NCBI GenBank assembly: GCA_013824615.1
Contig: PNOC01000004.1
Location: 32,031 to 96,030, forward strand
Direction of reading: 5' to 3'
Length of the DNA stretch: 64,000 nt
Source: Thermodesulfovibrio sp.
GTDB taxonomy: Bacteria > Nitrospirota > Thermodesulfovibrionia > Thermodesulfovibrionales > UBA6898
The position numbers were made by a program, and so were the translations under genes. Below are positions 1 through 8,693 of this stretch, piece after piece (positions within the stretch are counted from its first letter, which is position 1; each line of letters opens with the position of its first letter). The notes beneath the pieces were generated by a model. It ran no database searches. It was not told where the DNA came from and saw only the letters and a program-made list of their open reading frames with translations.

Positions 1-892
1 CAATCCTGACAGCGTCACTGACCGGCACCGTCTGCACTACCCCTGCAAGGAGGTTCTGGCCGCTCCGCTCCCGGTTGCCGATGAACAGGGCCCCATCCTT
101 GAAGCGGGTGTATTTATAATGGAACTGCAATTCCGTGCTGAAGCCCCTGCCTTCGGCGATCGTGACAGACGGGGCAATAGCGTGCGCCATGTCGTAGTCG
201 CTCCCCCCGACCAGGATATATTCAAACCGGTAGGTGCCGCCAACCCGCACAGCAGGGTTGAGGTTGCAGCTGTACGTTATATCGGCAAGATTCTGGGCTA
301 TATTAAAGTCATGCAGCTTGTAATGGACTGTCTTGAAGAAGCTGTACCCTGCCGAAGCCTCAGCTTTTTCAGTCCTGAGCAGGACGACCCTGCCGTTCAG
401 ATAAAAAAGATTTTTCCAGTCCGACTTCCTGCTGATCCCCTCGGGCAGCGGGCTGTTGCTCCCGCTTATGGTGACGTTGCTGTCGTACTGCTCCCCGGCC
501 GCAACGCTCAGAGACCAGCGTTTCTGGTGTCTGGCGCCGCTGTCCTGCATCTTTTCGAGATATTCTCCTGCCTGCCTGGCATATGCAGAGCCAGGGGCCA
601 GTTCTTTTGTACTTTCAAAATAGTCGGCAGCCTCAGCAAATATCTGCCGGTTAAAATAAAAAATTCCGAGTTCGAGATTCGTCCGTGGATCGGATGGTTC
701 AACGGAGAGGGCCCGTTTGAGATACCTGTCCGCATCTGTGCTGTTCATCTGGTTCAGCCTGATCCCCTGATCGAGGTCTGAGCGCTGCTCCCCCGGTCTG
801 CTTTGAGCCATGGGAATCTCATCAGCAGCATCAGCGAGCTGGAATGAGATAAAAAGAAGAAAGATAATGACCCCTGCTGTACCACGTTTCAT
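1..892 (-). CDS. Exported TPR-containing outer-membrane-like protein (partial)
   Basis: This reading frame starts with ATG at 892 and stays open to the left window edge, so the C-terminus is missing. AGGAGG lies 9 nt upstream of the ATG. Residues 1-25 form a signal peptide. A short TPR-like region follows (about residues 45-115, with the pattern YLKRALSVEPSDPRTNLELG). After that come alternating hydrophobic/aromatic strands (GYSFFKTVHYKL, VGGTYRFEYILVGGSDYD) typical of an outer-membrane beta-barrel. TPR followed by barrel resembles the surface-lipoprotein-assembly/DUF560 class, but the visible part cannot settle the family. The opposite strand is also open over this stretch but lacks a start signal and protein-like composition. 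Confidence 0.7.
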   Translation of the reverse strand, partial: MKRGTAGVIIFLLFISFQLADAADEIPMAQSRPGEQRSDLDQGIRLNQMNSTDADRYLKRALSVEPSDPRTNLELGIFYFNRQIFAEAADYFESTKELAPGSAYARQAGEYLEKMQDSGARHQKRWSLSVAAGEQYDSNVTISGSNSPLPEGISRKSDWKNLFYLNGRVVLLRTEKAEASAGYSFFKTVHYKLHDFNIAQNLADITYSCNLNPAVRVGGTYRFEYILVGGSDYDMAHAIAPSVTIAEGRGFSTELQFHYKYTRFKDGALFIGNRERSGQNLLAGVVQTVPVSDAVRI

Positions 893-1048
893 CGTTGATT
901 TCCTCCTGTACCTGTCTCCTCATCTGAAGCCGATATTCACCGGCGGCAGATTCAGGCATAACAATATAATACTCTCCTGCCCCCGGTTGTCAATAGTTAG
1001 TATTGAATTGAGTATTATATTGAACCCATACACACCCATTTCATGAAA

Positions 1049-1077
1049 TTGACTTGCCCTGTTTTATAGAGTTAACA
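1049..1077 (+). promoter_or_regulatory. Candidate sigma-70 promoter for the FmdB-type gene
   Basis: TTGACT (1049-1054), a 17-nt spacer and TTAACA (1072-1077) lie 23 nt before the start at 1101. The -10 box is imperfect. Confidence 0.4.
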
Positions 1078-1100
1078 TACAGACTATCAGGAGGTGTCCT

Positions 1101-1310
1101 ATGCCTATTTATGAATATATCTGCGATGCCTGCAGCGAGAAGTTTGCTCTGTTGCAGAGCATGCGTGCAGCCGGTGACGGTACTGAATGTCCGAAGTGCG
1201 CCTCAAAGAAAACCAGGAAGGTCATCTCTGCCTTCTGCTGTGCGAGTTCTGATGCAGGGGGGGGCTCACCTTCCTCATCCGGACACTCCCATGGCCCCGG
1301 GGGCGGCTGA
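1101..1310 (+). CDS. FmdB-family zinc-ribbon regulatory protein
   Basis: A 69-residue protein starts with MPIYEYICDAC, the signature of the FmdB/CxxC zinc-ribbon family. The two zinc knuckles are C8/C11 and C30/C33. The tail is rich in Gly, Ser and His (SSSGHSHGPGGG), as in many family members, and could bind metal. AGGAGGTGTCCT directly precedes the ATG, which fixes the start. The family was named for a putative regulator of formamidase genes; its biochemical role is not established. It appears to be a single-gene unit with its own promoter, ahead of a separate promoter for the next gene. Confidence 0.85.
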   Translation: MPIYEYICDACSEKFALLQSMRAAGDGTECPKCASKKTRKVISAFCCASSDAGGGSPSSSGHSHGPGGG

Positions 1311-1370
1311 GGGGTCTCCCGCTGCTGAACCGTGCGTTCAGCAAGATACAGACCAGGACCATAAAAAGTC

Positions 1371-1399
1371 TTGACTTTTTCATTAGTTAGAAATAAAAT
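1371..1399 (+). promoter_or_regulatory. Sigma-70 promoter for the receiver-domain gene
   Basis: TTGACT (1371-1376), a 17-nt spacer and TAAAAT (1394-1399) are followed by a GAGGTGAGGC Shine-Dalgarno region and the ATG at 1429. Confidence 0.6.
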
Positions 1400-1428
1400 T
1401 TTGCAAACTACTCTCAATGAGGTGAGGC

Positions 1429-2541
1429 ATGGCTCGAAGGCTATTACTGGCAGATGACAGCATAACCATCCAAAAGGTCGTTGAACTCGTATTAGCCGAA
1501 GAAGATTTCGAGATCAAGTCAGTAAGCAACGGCGAAGACGCACTGAATCTGATTGAAGCATTTAATCCGGACATTGTTCTTGCTGATATTGAGATGCCTA
1601 AACTCAACGGCTATCAACTCTGCGAACGGATCAAGACAAATCCCCGGACTGCCGCGGTACCGGTAATTCTTCTGGCCGGTGCCTTTGAGCCGGTTGACAA
1701 TGAGCTGTCTCGCACGGTAAGGGCAGACGATGTTGTGATCAAGCCCTTTGAGTCTCAGGAACTTATCAGCAAGATCAATGCTGTGCTCACCATGGGGGCA
1801 GCCACGGCCTTGGACGAGGAAGTCCTGGCCGAACCACTGGACGAGGCCCTGGACCTGGGCGACGAAATCGACAATGCCATACAGCCGGAGACTGCTGAAC
1901 TGGCGATTGAAGAAGACCTCTGGGCAATGGAGGACCTGACCGAAGTACCGGACGCCTTTGCAGCCGAGTCCCTGTCTGAAGAGGATACCTTTACGGCCGA
2001 GGCAGTTGAAGAGGTCCATCCTCAAGAAGCCCCAATTGCAGCTGCCGTTTTCCGGGCGGAACTGCCCGTAGAAGAACCTGTGCAGGCAGCCGCTGCCGCA
2101 CCAGTGGCCCACGCTGCACCGCCCGTCTCAGCACCGGCACCTGCCGCAGGAGCTATCACCTGCGAAGCGGCTCTCCCGTCGAAAGCTGAACTGCTTGCCC
2201 TGATTGACAAGAAGGTGAGCGAACAGACCGCGAATCTGTTCCAGTCGCTTGACCGGACAATCAGTGAGACCATGTCCCGGAAGATAGACGAGAGGCTTGA
2301 CAAGAGCCTGGACCTGAAAGATGCCCTGCTGGCAGCGGTCACCCAGATGATGAAGGACTCCATAGAAAAGATTCTCTGGGAGATGGCCCCGGAACTCGTT
2401 GAGAAGGTGACGAAAGAAACCATAAAAGTAGCATTTTCATCCATAACCAAAGAAGTCGAGAAAGTCCTCTGGGAGACCGTCCCCGAGTTGGCCAGTACCC
2501 TGATAAAAGAAGAGATCGAAAAGATCAAAGCATCCTCGTAA
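1429..2541 (+). CDS. Receiver-domain protein with long acidic linker and helical C-terminus
   Basis: A 370-residue cytoplasmic signalling protein. Residues 1-120 are a CheY-like receiver: acidic pair D9/D10, phospho-acceptor D53 in VLADIEMP, and K105 in VIKPFE. The usual Thr/Ser at the end of strand 4 is replaced (LLAGAF), so phosphorylation-dependent switching may differ from CheY. Residues 120-250 are an Ala/Glu/Pro-rich, low-complexity linker. Residues 250-370 are helical and contain two related segments (KILWEMAPELVEKV and KVLWETVPELASTL). No DNA-binding or enzymatic output domain is visible. Receivers with this repeated tail are known from Deltaproteobacteria-like genomes; their output is unclear. 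The gene is monocistronic, with promoter upstream and terminator downstream. Confidence 0.8.
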   Translation: MARRLLLADDSITIQKVVELVLAEEDFEIKSVSNGEDALNLIEAFNPDIVLADIEMPKLNGYQLCERIKTNPRTAAVPVILLAGAFEPVDNELSRTVRADDVVIKPFESQELISKINAVLTMGAATALDEEVLAEPLDEALDLGDEIDNAIQPETAELAIEEDLWAMEDLTEVPDAFAAESLSEEDTFTAEAVEEVHPQEAPIAAAVFRAELPVEEPVQAAAAAPVAHAAPPVSAPAPAAGAITCEAALPSKAELLALIDKKVSEQTANLFQSLDRTISETMSRKIDERLDKSLDLKDALLAAVTQMMKDSIEKILWEMAPELVEKVTKETIKVAFSSITKEVEKVLWETVPELASTLIKEEIEKIKASS

Positions 2542-2566
2542 AACACAGGAGAATTATCATAAGCGG

Positions 2567-2602
2567 CGGGGAAATGGCAGAGCCCATTCCCCGTCTTTTA
2601 TT
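2567..2602 (+). terminator. Rho-independent terminator after the receiver gene
   Basis: CGGGGAAATGG (2567-2577) pairs with CCCATTCCCCG (2583-2593), with one bulge, and is followed by TCTTTTATT. It separates the receiver gene from valS. Confidence 0.7.
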
Positions 2603-2616
2603 GTTAAGACAAAACT

Positions 2617-5292
2617 ATGACAGAGTTAAGCAAAGGCTATAACCCCCAGGGAGTTGAAGAAAAGTGGTATGACCACTGGCTGGCAGAAGGCCTTTTCAAG
2701 GCTGATCCGGAGTCTTCCGCAGAGCCGTTCAGCATAGTCATTCCGCCGCCTAACGTTACCGGTTCCCTGCATATGGGCCACGCCCTGAATGCAACACTGC
2801 AGGATATCCTTGCACGCTGGAAGCGCATGTCCGGCTACTCGGTCCTCTGGGTGCCGGGGACCGACCACGCAGGCATTGCTACACAGAATGTCGTGGAACG
2901 CCAGTTATCTGCTGAAGGTATCGACCGGCACTGGCTGGGGCGGGAAGCTTTTATTGAGCGGGTTTGGAAATGGAAGGCTGAATACGGCGGCAGGATAATC
3001 CATCAGCTGAAAAAGATGGGCAGTTCCTGCGACTGGTCGCGGGAACGGTTCACCCTCGACAGCGGTCTTTCACGGGCAGTGCTGGAGGTCTTTGTCAGTC
3101 TGTACGAGCAGGGGTTGATCTATCGCGACAACCGCCTGATCAACTGGTGTCCGCGCTGCCATACGGCACTTTCCGACATCGAGGTAGAACATGAGGATTT
3201 TGACGGACTGCTGACCTATATCCAGTACCCGCTGGAAGACGGAAGCGGCCACCTGGTCGTGGCAACCACCCGGCCGGAAACAATGCTGGGGGACACAGCC
3301 GTGGCGGTCAACCCTGAAGATGAACGCTACGCCGGATTCATAGGCAAGACCATTGTACTGCCCCTGAGCCAGCGGAGAATTCCTGTCATCGCAGACCCGG
3401 CCGTAGACCCTGAATTCGGCACCGGAGCCGTCAAGGTCACCCCGGCCCATGATTTCAATGATGAGGCCATGGCAAGGAGGCAGACCCCGCATCTTCCCTT
3501 TATCAGCGTCATAGGCATGGACGGCAAGATGACCGATCTGGCAGAGGCACCCTATACCGGATTGGACCGGTACGACTGCAGGAAGATGGTCATCCGGGAC
3601 CTGAAGGAACTCGGACTGCTGGTAAAGCAGGAAAAACACAGTCATGCCATCGGCCAGTGCTACCGTTGCAAGACGACTATAGAACCGCTCTCAACACTCC
3701 AGTGGTACGTAAAGATTAAACCTCTGGCAGAGGATGCCATCACCGCCGTAAGGGACGGCAGGATCTCGATTGTTCCGGCGTCCTGGGAGAGCACCTATTT
3801 TTCGTGGATGGAGAATATCAATGACTGGTGCATCTCCCGCCAGATATGGTGGGGCCACAGAATCCCGGCCTGGTACTGTGACGCCTGCGGAGAACTTATC
3901 GTGGCACGGGAAACACCGACAGCCTGCACAAAATGCGGCGGCGCCTCCCTGCGTCAGGATGAAGATGTACTGGACACCTGGTTTTCATCGGCACTCTGGC
4001 CCTTTTCGACCCTCGGCTGGCCTGACCAGACCGCCGAACTGTCCAAGTACTACCCGACCTCGGTCCTGGTGACAGGGTTTGACATCATTTTCTTCTGGGT
4101 GGCCAGAATGATCATGATGGGTCTGAAATTCAAGAAAGAAATACCGTTCAGCACCGTCTATATCCATGCACTGGTGCGCGATGCCAGCGGGCAGAAGATG
4201 TCCAAGTCCAAGGGAAATGTTATCGATCCCCTGATCATGATCGAGAAATACGGCACTGATGCCTTCAGGTTTACGCTTACTGCTTTTGCCGCCCAGGGCA
4301 GGGACGTCAAATTTTCCGAGGAAAGGGTAGAAGGATACCGGCACTTCGTCAACAAGCTCTGGAACGCTTCACGCTTCATTCTTTCAAACGCGGGGGACGC
4401 CCGGCTTCCCGAAGCGGTTTCTGCCGGCTCCCTGGATATCGGCAGCAGGTGGATCCTCAGCAGGCTTGCAGCAACAGCCGGGGAGATCAGCAAAGCTCTG
4501 GAAGATTACCGTTTCAACGACGCTGCGGGCAGCCTGTATCATTTCATCTGGCACGAACTTTGTGACTGGTATATTGAAATGATTAAACCGGTGCTCTACG
4601 GTGAGTCAGAGGAGAAGGCAGCAGTGCAGGAATGTCTGCTGTATATCCTGGACAACACCCTGCGGCTGCTTCATCCGTTTATGCCTTTCGTGACCGAGGA
4701 AATCTGGCAGAGCATACCGGTAAGTCAGGAGAGAGGCCGCAGTATCATGATTGCTGCTTATCCGAAAGCCCTCCTGCGGGATGAGGCTGCAGAGTCGGAA
4801 ATGGAGGTCATCATGGAAACAGTCATGGGGATACGGACCATCCGGGGGGAGCTCAACGTCTCTCCCGCTCTTGAACTCAAGGCCGCGGTCAGGACGCAGT
4901 CAGCAGCGGCAGAGGATATCATCAGCCGAAACCTTTCCTTCATCAGGAAACTCGCCAGGGCAGACATTATCGAAATAGGAAGCGGGGTAGCAAAACCGCG
5001 CGGATCTGCCGCAGCGATCAGAACATTTGCCGAGATCTACGTTCCCCTGGAAGGACTTCTGGATCTTAAGGCAGAGATTGAACGGCTTAGAAAAGAAATG
5101 GAAAAACTGGATGAAACCATCGTTTTTTTGAACAAGAAACTCCTGAATGAGGATTTTTTAAAACGGGCCCCGAAAGACATCGTGCTGAAAGAAAAAGAAA
5201 AATGCGACGAGTGCCTCAGAAAAAAGGAGCGCATACAGGATAACATTCAGAAACTTTATGAAGCAGGGGGTAACGAACATGGAAAAGACTGA
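2617..5292 (+). CDS. valS: Valyl-tRNA synthetase
   Basis: Class I aminoacyl-tRNA synthetase that charges tRNA-Val with valine and edits threonine. The 891 residues match the bacterial family (about 880-950). The HIGH-type signature is in PPNVTGSLHMGHALN near residue 51 and KMSKS is in GQKMSKSKGN near residue 526. The CP1 editing insert lies between (ATTRPETMLGDTAVAVNP). The C-terminal 70 residues form the Val arm coiled coil. No good Shine-Dalgarno precedes the ATG at 2617. The 3' end overlaps the next gene by 14 nt, which suggests coupling. Window-internal tRNA-Val(GAC) at 54.3 kb is a substrate. Confidence 0.97.
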   Translation: MTELSKGYNPQGVEEKWYDHWLAEGLFKADPESSAEPFSIVIPPPNVTGSLHMGHALNATLQDILARWKRMSGYSVLWVPGTDHAGIATQNVVERQLSAEGIDRHWLGREAFIERVWKWKAEYGGRIIHQLKKMGSSCDWSRERFTLDSGLSRAVLEVFVSLYEQGLIYRDNRLINWCPRCHTALSDIEVEHEDFDGLLTYIQYPLEDGSGHLVVATTRPETMLGDTAVAVNPEDERYAGFIGKTIVLPLSQRRIPVIADPAVDPEFGTGAVKVTPAHDFNDEAMARRQTPHLPFISVIGMDGKMTDLAEAPYTGLDRYDCRKMVIRDLKELGLLVKQEKHSHAIGQCYRCKTTIEPLSTLQWYVKIKPLAEDAITAVRDGRISIVPASWESTYFSWMENINDWCISRQIWWGHRIPAWYCDACGELIVARETPTACTKCGGASLRQDEDVLDTWFSSALWPFSTLGWPDQTAELSKYYPTSVLVTGFDIIFFWVARMIMMGLKFKKEIPFSTVYIHALVRDASGQKMSKSKGNVIDPLIMIEKYGTDAFRFTLTAFAAQGRDVKFSEERVEGYRHFVNKLWNASRFILSNAGDARLPEAVSAGSLDIGSRWILSRLAATAGEISKALEDYRFNDAAGSLYHFIWHELCDWYIEMIKPVLYGESEEKAAVQECLLYILDNTLRLLHPFMPFVTEEIWQSIPVSQERGRSIMIAAYPKALLRDEAAESEMEVIMETVMGIRTIRGELNVSPALELKAAVRTQSAAAEDIISRNLSFIRKLARADIIEIGSGVAKPRGSAAAIRTFAEIYVPLEGLLDLKAEIERLRKEMEKLDETIVFLNKKLLNEDFLKRAPKDIVLKEKEKCDECLRKKERIQDNIQKLYEAGGNEHGKD

Positions 5293-5761
5293 ACAGGTAC
5301 TGCAGGGAAAAGATCTGGATATTATCGAGGGTGAGTACGTCCGGATCAGCCAGAGCAAGGTCAGAAATGTGGAAGGCAGCCATGTCGAGATGCAGCAGGT
5401 GGCAGCACTCAGCATCGACGGAGAGAAGGTCGAGGCAGCCCAGTCTGCAGCGCTGCTGCTCCACGGGGAGAGTGTTTCGCTGCATCAGAGCGTTGCAGGG
5501 GCATCGGTCAGCAACAGCACCACGCTTAACTATTCCTGCACCTCACTGTCCCTGTCGAAGGGCGAAACGAGCCTCAACAGCAGTGCTGCGGGGATTATTG
5601 CCTCAGGGACGATCAGAGCTGAAAACAGCGCGTCACTGCTGCTCCTCGCCAACCGGGTTGAGGGAGATGTCGCCACCCTGCTCGACTGGAAATCCGCACT
5701 TGCTCTCGGGGCTGTGCTGGGTGGAATATTTGGGGTCTTCTCCCTTCTCAAAAGGAAATAG
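5279..5761 (+). CDS. Repeat-rich protein with C-terminal membrane helix, unknown function
   Basis: The start at 5279 is chosen because it gives MEKTEQVL preceded by CAGGGGG; an in-frame ATG at 5258 lies deeper in valS. The protein has 160 residues. Residues 10-130 consist of short alternating polar/hydrophobic segments rich in Ser, Val and Ala (VRISQSKVRNVEGSHVEMQQ, LLLHGESVSLHQS), which suggests a small right-handed beta-helix like bactofilins or polymer-forming proteins. Residues 137-156 form one transmembrane helix followed by KRK. I do not recognise a named family. It overlaps valS by 14 nt and sits 2 nt before nadC, so it is part of the valS-nadC transcription unit. Confidence 0.75.
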   Translation: MEKTEQVLQGKDLDIIEGEYVRISQSKVRNVEGSHVEMQQVAALSIDGEKVEAAQSAALLLHGESVSLHQSVAGASVSNSTTLNYSCTSLSLSKGETSLNSSAAGIIASGTIRAENSASLLLLANRVEGDVATLLDWKSALALGAVLGGIFGVFSLLKRK

Positions 5762-5763
5762 CA

Positions 5764-6597
5764 GTGGATATTCCCGCGAGCGTCAGCGAACTCATTCGTC
5801 ATGCGCTGGAAGAGGACATAGGACATGGGGATATCACCACCTCGCTTATCGTGCCGCCTGACAATACCTCACGGGCGCTGTATATTGCGAAGGGAAGTTT
5901 TGTGTTGGCGGGCCTTCCGTTTGCACGCGAGGTCTTCAGCCTCCTGGATCCTGAAACCCGGTTTACTGCTTTTTATCACGACGGCGCAAAGGTTTCTCGG
6001 GGTGATGTGCTCGGGGAAGTCTCAGGAAAAACCAGGATTCTCCTGGCCGGTGAACGGGTCAGCCTGAATCTCCTCCAGCGGCTCTCCGGCATCGCCTCGC
6101 TGACCAGTCAGTTTGTGGATCTGGTAAGGGGCACCAAGGCCCGTATTGTTGATACAAGAAAAACCACGCCCGGCCTGAGATTTATGGAAAAATATGCAGT
6201 CAAAATGGGCGGAGGACTGAACCACCGGTTCGGTCTCTTTGACGGAATTCTGATCAAGGACAACCATATCGAAGAGGTTGGCAGCATTACGGACGCTATT
6301 TCCCTGGCAAAAGCAGGCCATCATCTCACCAAGATTGAGGTGGAAGTGGAAAATCTCAAGGACCTTCAGGAAGCGATTGAGGCCGGCGCTGATATAATCA
6401 TGCTCGACAATATGCCGCCGCAGGACATGGCTGAAGCAGTGAAGCTTGCCGGCGGCAGAGTAACCATAGAAGCGTCCGGCAACATGAGTCTGTCAAATAT
6501 AAAAGAGGTGGCAGACACCGGGGTAGACCTTATTTCAGTCGGGGCCCTGACACATTCTGCGGCAGCTGCAGACATCAGTATGAAGATTGTCAAGTAA
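5764..6597 (+). CDS. nadC: Nicotinate-nucleotide pyrophosphorylase (quinolinate phosphoribosyltransferase)
   Basis: Converts quinolinate and PRPP to nicotinate mononucleotide, CO2 and PPi in de novo NAD synthesis. The 277 residues are full length. Family motifs are all present: EEDIGHGDITT near the N-terminus, LNLLQRLSGIASLT, DTRKTTPGLRFMEKYAV, GGGLNHRFGLFDGILIKDNH, and the C-terminal barrel strands VEVEN and IIMLDNM. The start is GTG at 5764, with AAAGGA 8 nt upstream inside the end of the preceding gene. nadA and nadB are not in the window. Confidence 0.96.
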   Translation: MDIPASVSELIRHALEEDIGHGDITTSLIVPPDNTSRALYIAKGSFVLAGLPFAREVFSLLDPETRFTAFYHDGAKVSRGDVLGEVSGKTRILLAGERVSLNLLQRLSGIASLTSQFVDLVRGTKARIVDTRKTTPGLRFMEKYAVKMGGGLNHRFGLFDGILIKDNHIEEVGSITDAISLAKAGHHLTKIEVEVENLKDLQEAIEAGADIIMLDNMPPQDMAEAVKLAGGRVTIEASGNMSLSNIKEVADTGVDLISVGALTHSAAAADISMKIVK

Positions 6598-6732
6598 GTT
6601 TTATATATAATTCTGAAACAGAAACAGACGCGTATGCTGCCGGTCAATTCGCCAGTCCGGAACCTCTCCCGGCCGGGGCAGCCGACCAGGGAATTTTTTC
6701 CGGATCAGATGATCTGATATACTATAGCGGTT

Positions 6733-7011
6733 ATGAATATCGTCAGAGCTCATCTCCTGATCGAGGGCAGGGTTCAGGGTGTATTCTACCGGGCCTTCAC
6801 CAGAGATGTTGCCCTGAAACTCCACCTGCAGGGATGGGTCAGAAATACGCCTGACGGAAGAGTTGAAGCGGTTATTGAAGGCAGCAGGGAACGTGTTGAA
6901 CAAGCAGTAGAAGAATGCCGCCGGGGGCCCGTTGGGTCAGCGGTAAAGGGAATGAGCATTTCGTGGGATGAAAGCCCCGAGGGCCATTCAGATTTCGAGA
7001 TCCGCTACTGA
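6733..7011 (+). CDS. acyP: Acylphosphatase
   Basis: Small cytosolic enzyme hydrolysing carboxyl-phosphate bonds of acylphosphates. The 92 residues include the phosphate-binding loop GRVQGVFYRAF with its catalytic Arg, and the GWVRNTPDGRVEA segment carrying the conserved Asn. No Shine-Dalgarno precedes the ATG; instead TATACT (6718-6723) lies 9 nt upstream, so the transcript may be leaderless. It is followed after 2 nt by the MshEN-domain gene. Confidence 0.93.
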   Translation: MNIVRAHLLIEGRVQGVFYRAFTRDVALKLHLQGWVRNTPDGRVEAVIEGSRERVEQAVEECRRGPVGSAVKGMSISWDESPEGHSDFEIRY

Positions 7012-7013
7012 AT

Positions 7014-7673
7014 ATGAAAAACAGAAAAAAACTGGGTGAAATGCTGGTGGAGGCAGGGGTCATCGATGACTTCCAGTTGAGAGCCGCCTTGTCCTATCAA
7101 AGTGAGTGGGGCGGCAGGCTCGGCTCCATACTTATCAAGAAAGGCATCCTGTCGGAAAGAGAACTGCTCTCTGCTATTGTCGAGCAGTATGGCGTCGAAA
7201 GCGTATCGCTTGACGCCATAGAAAAACCGCCGGATGAAGTGATGAAACTCGTCAGGGTGGACACTGCAAAGAAATTCGACATATTCCCCCTTTCCTTCGA
7301 CGGCAAAACGCTGGTTACGGCCATGGCTGACCCGACTGACCTTAAGACCATTGACGATATCAGTTTCATGCTGGGGGTAAGAATTAAGCCGGTGCTGGCA
7401 CTGGAGTCAGAAATATCAAGGGCCATAGGCATACATTACGAAGGCCGCAGTCCCGGCGAATGGCGCCCCGAGACGCGAACCGTGCATCAGTCAGGAGACC
7501 GCCAACAGCCGATCATGACGGCACAGGAAAACCTTCCGAAGCCTGAATTCTCTACCCGCCAGGCAGTGGAGGGGCTCATTGATCTCCTTATTGATAAAGG
7601 GCTCATATCAAAAGAGGAACTGATCCGGAAAATCGTCCTCAAGGGCACTCCTCATATCCGCATCGGTGATTAA
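7014..7673 (+). CDS. Stand-alone MshEN / type II secretion E N-terminal domain protein
   Basis: A 219-residue cytoplasmic protein. Residues 1-140 match the N-terminal domain of GspE/PilB ATPases. Two tandem segments fit the MshEN pattern that binds c-di-GMP in MshE-type ATPases: KLGEMLVEAGVIDDFQLRAA (about 4-23, then LSYQ) and RLGSILIKKGILSERELLSA (about 36-55, then IVEQ). Residues 145-185 are a variable linker and 185-219 a short helical tail. The Walker-containing ATPase domain is absent and the gene ends cleanly before bioB, so this is not a truncation by frameshift in the neighbourhood. A c-di-GMP sensor or pilus/secretion adaptor role is inference. Confidence 0.8.
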   Translation: MKNRKKLGEMLVEAGVIDDFQLRAALSYQSEWGGRLGSILIKKGILSERELLSAIVEQYGVESVSLDAIEKPPDEVMKLVRVDTAKKFDIFPLSFDGKTLVTAMADPTDLKTIDDISFMLGVRIKPVLALESEISRAIGIHYEGRSPGEWRPETRTVHQSGDRQQPIMTAQENLPKPEFSTRQAVEGLIDLLIDKGLISKEELIRKIVLKGTPHIRIGD

Positions 7674-8691
7674 AGCAGAGACTTCCTGCCAGCCCCAAAC
7701 CCGGACCTCTGCCTCTGCCGTTGTTCTCTTGAGCAAAGTCCAGGAGACGGTCCTCTCGGGCCAAAGTATAACCAGGGAAGAGGCCAGCATGCTCGCAGCC
7801 CTGCCGGCGGAAGACAGCCCTGAGCTCTTTGCTGCAGCCAACAGAATCCGCTCGCACTTCCGCCATGACCAGGTTGATCTCTGTTCCATCATTAATGCCA
7901 AGTCCGGTGCCTGCTCCGAAGACTGTTCCTTCTGTGCCCAGTCGGCCAGGAGTTCCGCAGAGATCAGCAGGTATTCCCTCATCGGCCCTGCTCAGGTACT
8001 GCAGGCTGCTGAACTGGCCAGAGAAGGCGGGGCCCGCCGTTTCTGCATCGTCACCAGCGGAAAACGGGTCTCTCCAAAAGAAGTCAATACCATTGCTGCG
8101 ATGATAGCCGCCGTCCGTGCACAGAGTCTGCTGCCCTGTGCAACACTGGGACTTTTGACCGGTCCGGATCTCAGTCTTCTTAAGAATGCAGGTTTGCATC
8201 GGTATCACAATAATCTCGAAACCTCCAAAAGGTTTTTCCCGAATATATGTACCACGCATACCTGGGAGGAGAAGGCCGATACTCTCAGGGCAGCGAGAAA
8301 TGCCGGTCTGTCCGTCTGCTCCGGGGGGATCTTCGGGCTGGGAGAAACCTGGGACGACAGGATAGATCTGGCCTTTTCCCTGAAAGAGCTTTCTCCTGAT
8401 TCCGTGCCGATCAACTTTCTGACACCGATTGCCGGGACCCTGCTGGGAAAACAGATGCCTCTTACTCCACTTGAAGCATTGAAGATTATCAGCCTTTACC
8501 GGCTCATTCTTCCGGAGAAGGAGATCAGGGTCTGCGGCGGCAGGCTTCAAACGCTCGGGGAATTGCATGCCTTTATTTTTTTTGCGGGTGCAGACGGCCT
8601 GTTGACCGGCAACTATCTTACAACCCTCGGCCGAAGCTTTGAGGATGATCGGCGACTGATCGGCCACTGCGGCCTGAAGGCACTCCCGTAG
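7666..8691 (+). CDS. bioB: Biotin synthase
   Basis: Radical-SAM enzyme inserting sulfur into dethiobiotin, the last step of biotin synthesis. The SAM cluster motif CSEDCSFC gives C83, C87 and C90. Further family residues: NLETSKRFFPNICTTHTW, CSGGIFGLGE and VPINFLTPIAGTLL. The 341 residues are typical. The start is GTG at 7666, overlapping the end of the preceding gene by 8 nt. The next gene, bioW, starts 3 nt after the stop, so both belong to one biotin operon. Confidence 0.96.
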   Translation: MIKAETSCQPQTRTSASAVVLLSKVQETVLSGQSITREEASMLAALPAEDSPELFAAANRIRSHFRHDQVDLCSIINAKSGACSEDCSFCAQSARSSAEISRYSLIGPAQVLQAAELAREGGARRFCIVTSGKRVSPKEVNTIAAMIAAVRAQSLLPCATLGLLTGPDLSLLKNAGLHRYHNNLETSKRFFPNICTTHTWEEKADTLRAARNAGLSVCSGGIFGLGETWDDRIDLAFSLKELSPDSVPINFLTPIAGTLLGKQMPLTPLEALKIISLYRLILPEKEIRVCGGRLQTLGELHAFIFFAGADGLLTGNYLTTLGRSFEDDRRLIGHCGLKALP

Positions 8692-8693
8692 CC

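Noticed and set aside
119..781. A 220-residue + strand frame opposite the first gene
   Set aside because: It mirrors the - strand gene, has no ribosome-binding site and shows no protein-like domain, while the - strand has signal peptide, TPR and good start signals.
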